20,626 bases of DNA, from positions 1 through 20,626 of the forward strand of contig CAMDXA010000035.1 of NCBI GenBank assembly GCA_945878065.1. The letters run 5' to 3'. The position numbers and the translations under genes were made by a program. Source of the stretch: Bordetella parapertussis. Its GTDB lineage: Bacteria > Pseudomonadota > Gammaproteobacteria > Burkholderiales > Burkholderiaceae_C. Shown here piece by piece: positions 15,755-20,626 of the stretch. The first letter of the stretch is position 1. Each line of letters begins with the position of its first letter. The notes beneath the pieces were generated by a model, which did not search any database, had not been told where the DNA came from, and was given only the letters and a program-made list of their open reading frames with translations.

Positions 15755-16062
15755 TCAGTGCCCACATAGCCTGGATTGGGCAAGACACCTTCGAGCACCG
15801 GCACATTGGCTTTGCGAGTAGGCACTTTGCCGCCGGTAGCAGCCAACCATTGCTCGGCTACTTCCCAAATGGGTTTGAGGTTTTGCTTGGAGGCTTCCTC
15901 CGACACAGGGGCCCAACCGGCCACCTTGTAGGTTTTATCGGGGTCGATGGCTTTGTCATTGAGCTGCATGTTGTGGATGCGCTGTCCCATGCTGGCCATG
16001 GGCCGGCAGGTGTACTTCAACCCTCCCACACGCGCCAGCACGACGGGATCAAGGGTGTCCAT
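15751..16062 (-). CDS. Stand-alone C-terminal fragment of SoxB (5'-nucleotidase-like C-terminal domain)
   Basis: This 103-residue frame reads MDTLDPVVLARVGGLKYTC and then IDPDKTYKVAGWAPV, followed by KPIWEVAEQWL and an NPGYVG-like end. This resembles the last part of the 5'-nucleotidase C domain of SoxB, the manganese thiosulfohydrolase of the Sox pathway (about 560 residues). The metallophosphatase domain with all metal ligands is missing. An in-frame TAA lies immediately before the ATG (one codon between), and only 46 bp separate it from trxC, so the rest has been lost or never was here. The frame is intact and overlaps the next gene by four bases. It could be a decaying remnant or a retained small protein; a signal peptide is absent, so it would be cytoplasmic unlike SoxB. 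Confidence 0.72.
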   Translation of the reverse strand: MDTLDPVVLARVGGLKYTCRPMASMGQRIHNMQLNDKAIDPDKTYKVAGWAPVSEEASKQNLKPIWEVAEQWLAATGGKVPTRKANVPVLEGVLPNPGYVGTE

Positions 16063-16080
16063 GGTTTATCTCATTCAGTG
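15751..16080. repeat. 10-bp direct repeats flanking the SoxB fragment
   Basis: TCATTCAGTG occurs at 15751-15760 and again at 16071-16080. The first copy contains the SoxB-fragment stop and the lipoprotein start; the second lies just upstream of the fragment's ATG. The pair brackets the fragment almost exactly, as expected if a short-homology event shaped this junction, but ten bases could also coincide by chance. Confidence 0.5.
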
Positions 16081-16108
16081 ACTGTGTCTGTTTCGGTGAT
16101 GGGTCTGT

Positions 16109-16564
16109 TCAAACCTTGAGCAACGCAGCGCTGATCCAACGCGCCACATCGGGGGCCGACATTGCCCCAGCTTGTCTGGCAATTTCACGGCCACCCGCGA
16201 AAACCGCCAAAGTCGGAATGCTTCGAATGTTGAACTTGGCCGCCAAGCCTTGTTCGTCTTCGGTGTTGACCTTCACAAAGCGGGCGCGGCCTTGCATGTC
16301 TTGGCTGACTTTTTCGTAAGCTGGCGCCATCATGCGGCAAGGGCCACACCACGGTGCCCAAAAGTCCACGACCATGGGCAATTCACTTTTGGCCAACTGC
16401 GCATTGAACGCCGCTTCGTTCAGGTTGTCTGGGAGAGCATTCAATAAAGAGGCATGGCACTGGCCGCAGTTCAATTCAGCTTGCAGTTTGTCCGACGGCA
16501 CGCGGTTGGTGGCGTTGCAATGGGGGCACACCAAATGCATTTTTGAAGCAGTGCTATGGGTCAT
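16109..16564 (-). CDS. trxC: Thioredoxin TrxC (thioredoxin 2) with N-terminal zinc finger
   Basis: This 151-residue cytoplasmic disulfide reductase has an N-terminal zinc finger (CPHC at C13/C16 and CGQC at C33/C36), followed by a thioredoxin domain with VVDFWAPWCGPCRMMAP (active-site C73 and C76) and the cis-proline loop SIPTLAVF. This is the TrxC/Trx2 type, known for a role in oxidative stress. Its ATG (16564) overlaps the TGA of the upstream methyltransferase gene. In this operon it could reduce protein or glutathione persulfides, which thioredoxins are known to do; that role is inferred from context. ATG 16540 (MHLVCPHC) is a possible shorter start. Confidence 0.94.
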   Translation of the reverse strand: MTHSTASKMHLVCPHCNATNRVPSDKLQAELNCGQCHASLLNALPDNLNEAAFNAQLAKSELPMVVDFWAPWCGPCRMMAPAYEKVSQDMQGRARFVKVNTEDEQGLAAKFNIRSIPTLAVFAGGREIARQAGAMSAPDVARWISAALLKV

Positions 16565-17190
16565 GGTTTCCTCGCGACAAACCCCACCAAGGCTGACATG
16601 CCGCTGTGGCCTGCGCCCTCTTGGAGGGTAGTTTCATAGGTTTCACAAACTTGCACTTCAAAGCCCGCAAAGGCTTGGCGCAGCAGGTCTTCGTCGTACA
16701 AGTGGTCCAACTTGCCCGGACCGCCGGTGTTGTAGGTGAGTTGGTTTTTGCCGTAACCCTGAATCACCAAGACACCACCCGGCTTCAAGCTGTGTTTGAT
16801 TTTTTCAAACAATTCAACGCGTTCTTCGGGCGTGGCGAATTGGAAAAAGATGCCAGCCACCAAGTCGTAGTGCGCTTCTGGCCAATCAAAAGATTGCCAA
16901 TCGCTGCAAGTGAAATTGATGTTCACATGATGCTTGGCAGCCAAGGCCTTGGCCTTGTCCACCGCAGGGGCAGAAAAATCAAAGGCATCCACGGTGAAAC
17001 CTTGCTGGGCCAACCACACGCTGTTGCGCCCTTCCCCATCGGCCACCGCCAAGGCTTGGCCCTTTCCTATCAAAGCAGCTTGGGACACCAGAAAAGCGTT
17101 GGGCTCTTCGCCAAACACATAGTCGGGTGTGGAGAAGCGTTTGTCCCACATCGCTTGAGGGTTGGTGAAGCCGCTCATGTCAGAGGGCAT
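16561..17190 (-). CDS. TehB-like class I SAM-dependent methyltransferase
   Basis: This 209-residue protein has an N-terminal MWDKRFSTPDYVFGEEPNAFL segment and SAM motif I ALAVADGEGRNSVWLA (46-61), then VDAFDFSAPAVDKAKALA and LVAGIFFQF. This pattern is typical of TehB and related small-thiol or chalcogen methyltransferases (tellurite, thiopurine). The substrate is unknown. Since it overlaps the persulfide-dioxygenase gene by 11 bp and trxC by four, methylation of sulfide, a thiol or a selenium/tellurium species is a plausible inference. The start is ATG 17190, inside the end of the upstream gene; ATG 17178 is an alternative. Confidence 0.87.
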   Translation of the reverse strand: MPSDMSGFTNPQAMWDKRFSTPDYVFGEEPNAFLVSQAALIGKGQALAVADGEGRNSVWLAQQGFTVDAFDFSAPAVDKAKALAAKHHVNINFTCSDWQSFDWPEAHYDLVAGIFFQFATPEERVELFEKIKHSLKPGGVLVIQGYGKNQLTYNTGGPGKLDHLYDEDLLRQAFAGFEVQVCETYETTLQEGAGHSGMSALVGFVARKP

Positions 17191-18055
17191 TTAAAGGAAT
17201 TTTGGCGTAGGCAATACCGTTGCCTTCCTTGGGTGGCAACTCGCCCGCGCGGATATTGATTTGTACCGCTGGCAATATCAGCACCGGCATTTCCAAGGTG
17301 GCATCACGCTTGGTGCGCATCTCCACAAATTCGGCTTCGCTGATGCCGTCGTGCACATGAACGTTTTTCGCTTTTTGCTCGGCCACCGTCGTTTCAAACG
17401 CCACCGGTCTATTGTTCGGCGGGTAATCGTGACACATGAACAAACGGGTTTGCGGTGGCAAGCTCAAAATTTTGCGGGTAGATGCAAACAATGTTTTGGC
17501 GTCACCGCCGGGGAAGTCGCAACGAGCTGTGCCGACATCGGGCATGAACATGGTGTCACCCACAAACACGGCGTCGCCAAACTGGTAAGCCACGCAAGCC
17601 GGTGTGTGGCCGGGCACATACATGGTGTGGCCAGTGAGACCGCCCACTTGCACAACTTCACCTTCAGCGAACAAATGGTCAAACTGTGAGCCATCTGGCT
17701 TGAAATCAGCTTCCATGTTGAAGATACCTTTGAAGACTTTTTGCACGCCGCTGATGTGGTCGCCAATCGCAGTTTTGCCGCCCAGGTGTTGCTTTAGGTA
17801 AGGCGCAGCGCTCAGGTGGTCGGCATGGGCATGGGTTTCCAAAATCCACTCCACCTTGAGGTTGTTGGTTTTCACGAATTCAATCACTTTGTCCGCTGAC
17901 TTGTGGCTGGTACGCCCCGACTTGGGGTCGTAGTCCAACACCGAGTCGATGATGGCGCAGGCCGAACCAGGCTTTTCATAGACCACATAAGTGACTGTCC
18001 AGGTGGCAGGGTCAAAAATGCCGTTAACCAATGGGTTAACAGGGGCTGTGCTCAT
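17180..18055 (-). CDS. Metallo-beta-lactamase fold protein of the Blh/ETHE1 persulfide dioxygenase type
   Basis: This 291-residue protein has the ETHE1-related metal site: ETHAHADHLSAAPYL (H75, H77, D79, H80), VPGHTPACVAY (H150) and FVGDTMFMPDVG (D167). By analogy with ETHE1, H75, H150 and D167 would hold a single Fe(II), and H209 lies in a later MCHDYPP motif. Persulfide dioxygenases oxidise glutathione persulfide to sulfite and glutathione. The protein corresponds to the metallo domain of Blh from BigR operons, without the DUF442 domain, which here is fused to SQR on the other arm. ATG 18055 has AAAGGAG six bases upstream; a TTG just before it is not the start. It is the first gene of the reverse arm, about 25 nt from the predicted transcription start. 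Confidence 0.93.
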   Translation of the reverse strand: MSTAPVNPLVNGIFDPATWTVTYVVYEKPGSACAIIDSVLDYDPKSGRTSHKSADKVIEFVKTNNLKVEWILETHAHADHLSAAPYLKQHLGGKTAIGDHISGVQKVFKGIFNMEADFKPDGSQFDHLFAEGEVVQVGGLTGHTMYVPGHTPACVAYQFGDAVFVGDTMFMPDVGTARCDFPGGDAKTLFASTRKILSLPPQTRLFMCHDYPPNNRPVAFETTVAEQKAKNVHVHDGISEAEFVEMRTKRDATLEMPVLILPAVQINIRAGELPPKEGNGIAYAKIPLNAL

Positions 18056-18086
18056 CAAGAACTCCTTTTTGAATTAAGTTTCAAAT

Positions 18087-18115
18087 AGTATATTGACAAA
18101 TAAACTATTTGTCAA
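18087..18115 (-). promoter_or_regulatory. Sigma70-like promoter for the dioxygenase arm
   Basis: On the reverse strand TTGACA (18115-18110), 17 bp, then TATACT (18092-18087), identical to the forward promoter because of the palindrome. The expected start is near 18080, about 25 nt before ATG 18055 and just ahead of the AAAGGAG site. Its -35 lies inside the spacer of the forward promoter and vice versa. Confidence 0.85.
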
Positions 18116-18121
18116 TATACT
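18093..18121 (+). promoter_or_regulatory. Sigma70-like promoter for the regulator-transporter-SQR arm
   Basis: TTGACA (18093-18098), 17 bp, then TATACT (18116-18121): a perfect -35, optimal spacing and a five-of-six -10. The expected start is near 18128, about 30 nt before the regulator ATG. It is completely contained in the palindromic operator. Confidence 0.85.
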
Positions 18122-18158
18122 TTTCACATCTTCTTCAAAACAGCCAGGAAAACCGCCC

Positions 18159-18488
18159 ATGGACACATCCACCTTGGACCTAGACAAAATGAAAGCATCG
18201 GCAGGAAATGCCTGCCGACTTATGAAAGTGCTCTCCAACCCCGACCGCCTATTGCTCCTGTGCCAGCTCTCCCAAGGCGAAAAGCGCGTCGGTGAACTCG
18301 AAGAAATTTTGAGCATCGTGCAGCCAACCCTGTCCCAGCAACTCACGGTTTTGCGTGACGAAGAGCTTGTGACCACCCGCCGCGATGGCAAAAGTATCTA
18401 TTACCAGATCGCCAGCCCCCAAGCGCTGGCGGTCATGAACGTTTTATTTGAGCAATTTTGCGGACCACAAACAGGAGACAACACATGA
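18159..18488 (+). CDS. bigR: ArsR-family persulfide-responsive repressor (BigR/SqrR type)
   Basis: This 109-residue winged-helix dimeric repressor has a helix-turn-helix, LSIVQPTLSQQLTVLRDEELV (about 51-71), and the wing TTRRDGKSIYYQI. Cysteines C35 and C101 are 66 residues apart, the same spacing as the redox pair of BigR (C42/C108) and SqrR (C41/C107), which form a disulfide or polysulfide link in response to persulfide and release DNA. A third cysteine, C19, is near the N-terminus. ATG 18159 with AGGAA upstream is preferred; the longer frame from TTG 18093 would start inside the -35 box and is rejected. Its TGA overlaps the ATG of the first YeeE gene (18485). It presumably represses both arms, including itself. 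Confidence 0.92.
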   Translation: MDTSTLDLDKMKASAGNACRLMKVLSNPDRLLLLCQLSQGEKRVGELEEILSIVQPTLSQQLTVLRDEELVTTRRDGKSIYYQIASPQALAVMNVLFEQFCGPQTGDNT

Positions 18489-18928
18489 ACATCGATTGGG
18501 AACATTTCACACCTTTTGCATCCCTGACGGGGGGCATCATTTTGGGCATCGCCTCGGCCATCTTCATTTTGGTGAATGGCCGTATTTTGGGTATCAGCGG
18601 CATTTTGGGCGGCTTGATGCCACCTAAGCTCGGGGACACCTTTTGGCGCATATCTTTCTTATTGGGTTTGCTCGTAGCGCCCACGCTGTTTCACGCTGTG
18701 GTACCTGCCCAATACATCACCGCGCCCCGCATTGACGCGACCGACATCATGGTGGTGATCGCCGGTTTGTTGGTCGGTATTGGCACCCGCTATGCCTCTG
18801 GTTGTACCAGTGGCCATGGCGTGTGTGGCTTGTCCCGTTTGTCACCACGCTCCTTGGTCGCTACCCTGTCTTTCATGGGTACTGGCTTTGCCATGGTCTA
18901 TGTCATGCGTCACCTCTCTGTTATCTAA
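18485..18928 (+). CDS. YeeE/YedE-family membrane protein (sulfur-compound transporter half)
   Basis: This 147-residue integral membrane protein has four or so hydrophobic segments and the conserved motif [17 protein letters not shown] (about residues 104-120). That motif corresponds to the cysteine motif of the thiosulfate transporter TsuA/YeeE, in which cysteines relay the substrate through the channel. It is a half-size unit, and the next gene encodes the partner half, a pairing common in BigR-type operons. The substrate is probably a reduced sulfur compound, in or out; direction and identity are unknown. ATG 18485 overlaps the regulator stop, and GGAGA lies about 7 bases upstream. Confidence 0.92.
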   Translation: MNIDWEHFTPFASLTGGIILGIASAIFILVNGRILGISGILGGLMPPKLGDTFWRISFLLGLLVAPTLFHAVVPAQYITAPRIDATDIMVVIAGLLVGIGTRYASGCTSGHGVCGLSRLSPRSLVATLSFMGTGFAMVYVMRHLSVI

Positions 18929-18937
18929 GGAATTCAC

Positions 18938-19402
18938 ATGTTGAACAAAAAACACCTCCACCACGTCACCGAATTCGCTGTCGGCTTGTTGTTTGGCTTG
19001 GGCCTCATGCTCTCGGGCATGACCGACCCCGGCAAAGTCCTTGGCTTTCTCGACCTGTTTGGCGCTTGGGACCCTTCACTGGCGCTGGTGATGGGCGGCG
19101 CCATCATGGTGGGCATCTTCGCTTTCACTATTGCCAAAAAACGCACGACTACTTTCTTGGGCGGTGTGCTGCGTTTCCCCACGAATGCAGACATCGACAA
19201 AAAGCTGGTGATCGGTAGTTTGATGTTTGGCGCTGGTTGGGGCTTGGCGGGTTTTTGCCCCGGCCCAGCGTTGGTCTCCATGGCCGATGGCCAACCTAAA
19301 GCCTTGGTATTTGTCCTCGCCATGTTGGTGGGCATGTTGGGTTTTGAACTGATGGACCGTTTTGTCCACGCCCCCCGCAAAGCCAAATTGAACGCAGCCT
19401 GA
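18938..19402 (+). CDS. YeeE/YedE-family membrane protein, second half (DUF6691-like)
   Basis: This 154-residue integral membrane protein pairs with the preceding gene product. It has GLLFGLGLMLSGMTDPGKVLGFLD (about 12-35), a middle segment with several hydrophobic helices, and the conserved cysteine motif GWGLAGFCPGPALVSM (about 99-114). Together the two halves reproduce a full YeeE/YedE transporter, with one cysteine motif in each half. AAGGA overlaps the preceding stop codon, and the start is ATG 18938, 9 bp after that stop. Confidence 0.92.
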   Translation: MLNKKHLHHVTEFAVGLLFGLGLMLSGMTDPGKVLGFLDLFGAWDPSLALVMGGAIMVGIFAFTIAKKRTTTFLGGVLRFPTNADIDKKLVIGSLMFGAGWGLAGFCPGPALVSMADGQPKALVFVLAMLVGMLGFELMDRFVHAPRKAKLNAA

Positions 19403-19425
19403 AAACCTCATTGATTGGAACCATC

Positions 19426-20626
19426 ATGGATATCAAAGCACTCACACCCCATCTGTCGATCACACCGCAAGTTTTGGTCGCCGAACTTGAGGCCGTGGCG
19501 CAGATGGGTTTCAAGGCCATCATTTGCAACCGCCCTGATGGTGAAGGTCCAGACCAACCCAGCTTCAAAGAAATGGAGCAAGCCGCGTTGACGCTGGGAA
19601 TGCAAATGCGCTACTTGCCTGCCGACGCAGGCAAAGTAAGCGATGCTGACGGCAAGACCTTTGGTGAACTGCTGGCCACCCTGCCTGGTCCGGTGTTGGC
19701 TTACTGCCGCACCGGCATGCGTTCGACCACCATGTGGGCCTTGTCGCAAGCCGGTGTCACACCCTTGCCGCAAATTTTGGAAGCGTCAAACAAAGTGGGC
19801 TTTGACATGAAAGCCTTGGTGCAACGCATCGCCAACGGCGGCAAAACACCCAGCAACCAAGCCGACGCCAGCCACGATGTGGTTATCGTCGGCGGTGGTG
19901 CCGCAGGCATTTCGGTGGCGGCCAGTTTGCTGCAACGCAGCCCGCAACTGGACATCGCCATCATCGACCCCGCAGACGCACATTTTTACCAACCCGGTTG
20001 GACCATGGTCGGGGGCGGCATTTTCAAACCCGCCGAAACTGCCCGCACCATGGCCTCGGTCATTCCCACCGATGTCAGCTGGATCAAGGCAGCTGTGGCC
20101 GCTTTCGAGCCTGAGAACAACCAAGTCATTTTGGAAGGTTGCCGTGTGGTGAAGTACAAGCAGCTGGTGGTCTGCCCCGGCTTGAAGCTGGACTGGCAAG
20201 GCATTGAAGGCCTGAACGACACCTTGGGTCGCAACGGTGTGACTTCCAATTACCGTTTCGACCTGGCCCCCTACACCTGGGAGTTGGTGCAAAACTTGAA
20301 AGGCGGCAAGGCGCTGTTCACCCAGCCGCCCATGCCCATCAAATGCGCGGGTGCACCGCAAAAAGCCATGTACTTATCGGCCGACCACTGGACTCGCCAG
20401 GGCGTGCTGAACAACATCGACATCCAGTTTTGCAATGCAGGTGCGGTGCTGTTTGGCGTGGCCGACTATGTGCCCGCCCTCATGGAATACGTGAAGAAAT
20501 ACCGCATCGGTTTGAACTTCGGCGAAACCTTGGTGGCCGTGGACGGCCCTGCGTACAAAGCCACGTTCATGAAAAACCTGGCCGACGGCAGCAAAGAAAA
20601 AGTCGTGCGTGACTTCGACATGATCC
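19426..20626 (+). CDS. Fusion: DUF442 (Blh phosphatase/sulfurtransferase-like) + sulfide:quinone oxidoreductase, 3' end outside window
   Basis: About 400 residues are visible. Residues 1-110 are the DUF442 domain of Blh, with the active-site loop AYCRTGMRS (C94), CxxxxR like rhodanese. After a linker, an FAD domain starts at VVIVGGGAAGIS (G156 onward), followed by HFYQPGWTMVGGG. The redox cysteines of SQR are present: VCPGLKLDW (C250) and IKCAGAPQKAMYL (C307). SQR oxidises sulfide at the membrane, passes electrons to quinone and forms persulfide; DUF442 may handle the resulting sulfane sulfur. In the original Blh, DUF442 is joined to the dioxygenase instead; here that enzyme is encoded separately on the reverse arm. 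ATG 19426 lies 23 bp after the transporter gene, with TTGGAA upstream. The C-terminal SQR part, including its membrane-binding end, is outside the window. Confidence 0.93.
   Translation, partial: MDIKALTPHLSITPQVLVAELEAVAQMGFKAIICNRPDGEGPDQPSFKEMEQAALTLGMQMRYLPADAGKVSDADGKTFGELLATLPGPVLAYCRTGMRSTTMWALSQAGVTPLPQILEASNKVGFDMKALVQRIANGGKTPSNQADASHDVVIVGGGAAGISVAASLLQRSPQLDIAIIDPADAHFYQPGWTMVGGGIFKPAETARTMASVIPTDVSWIKAAVAAFEPENNQVILEGCRVVKYKQLVVCPGLKLDWQGIEGLNDTLGRNGVTSNYRFDLAPYTWELVQNLKGGKALFTQPPMPIKCAGAPQKAMYLSADHWTRQGVLNNIDIQFCNAGAVLFGVADYVPALMEYVKKYRIGLNFGETLVAVDGPAYKATFMKNLADGSKEKVVRDFDMI

Larger units (their letters stand above)
18087..18121. promoter_or_regulatory. Palindromic operator, candidate BigR/SqrR binding site
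   Basis: A perfect inverted repeat: AGTATATTGACAAATA (18087-18102), three central bases AAC, then TATTTGTCAATATACT (18106-18121). It lies between the divergent dioxygenase and regulator genes. Long AT-rich palindromes between such genes are where ArsR-type persulfide repressors bind, so it is assigned to the adjacent regulator. The palindrome also includes all core elements of both promoters, so a bound repressor would block both directions. Confidence 0.88.

Noticed and set aside
16606..17259. 217-residue forward frame antisense to the TehB-like methyltransferase
   Set aside because: The reverse-strand gene has clear SAM motifs and operon overlaps; the forward frame shows none.
18093..18158. 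Longer N-terminus for the ArsR-type regulator starting at TTG 18093
   Set aside because: That TTG is the first part of the TTGACA -35 box inside the operator; ATG 18159 has AGGAA upstream and starts at the usual family position.
19786..20361. 191-residue reverse frame opposite the SQR fusion
   Set aside because: It mirrors the FAD domain coding region, whose motifs are unambiguous on the forward strand.

Overview
The window looks like a chromosomal segment of a betaproteobacterium, most likely order Burkholderiales. Three things point there: the mltG-tmk-holB-tatD-type order, a cspA-infA-tadA cluster, and a BigR-type sulfide/persulfide locus of the kind found in that group. The genus cannot be fixed from sequence alone. 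No tRNA, rRNA, CRISPR array or transposase was seen.

Layout. (1) 1-5612: the 3' end of an iron-containing alcohol dehydrogenase meets ygfZ tail to tail. ygfZ then diverges from a forward operon mltG-tmk-holB-tatD-like-ankyrin protein (cell wall, dTTP synthesis, clamp loading, nuclease). (2) 5590-7673 (reverse): a periplasmic c-haem DUF3365 protein and an aldehyde dehydrogenase. (3) 7674-8117: a non-coding stretch holding an inverted copy of a dispersed composite repeat (modules B and A) and a 34-bp tandem repeat. (4) 8118-11688 (reverse): a compact cluster cspA-infA-seven-beta-strand methyltransferase-tadA::haloalkane dehalogenase fusion-ldcA, mostly translation-related. (5) 11887-13639 (forward): a CoA-binding protein and an O-acetylhomoserine sulfhydrylase. 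(6) 13640-14088: two more copies of module A flanking one of module B, between convergent genes. (7) 14089-14988 (reverse): an LpxO-like dioxygenase. (8) 15179-20626: a divergent sulfide/persulfide locus.

The sulfide locus is the most interesting part. A perfect 16-bp inverted repeat with a 3-bp centre (18087-18121) contains two face-to-face sigma70-like promoters, each TTGACA-17 bp-TATACT, nested inside each other. To the right lie a BigR/SqrR-type ArsR repressor, two YeeE/YedE half transporters and a DUF442::sulfide:quinone reductase fusion that runs off the window. To the left lie a persulfide-dioxygenase-like metallo-beta-lactamase protein, a TehB-like methyltransferase, a zinc-finger thioredoxin (TrxC type), a stand-alone C-terminal fragment of SoxB and a cysteine-rich lipoprotein of unknown function. 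All the left-hand genes except SoxB' overlap the previous gene. The expected logic is that sulfide is oxidised by SQR to persulfide, which relieves BigR repression and is then consumed by the dioxygenase. Thioredoxin, the methyltransferase and the unknown proteins are candidate accessory steps.

All calls come from reading motifs and remembered family features. No database search was run.
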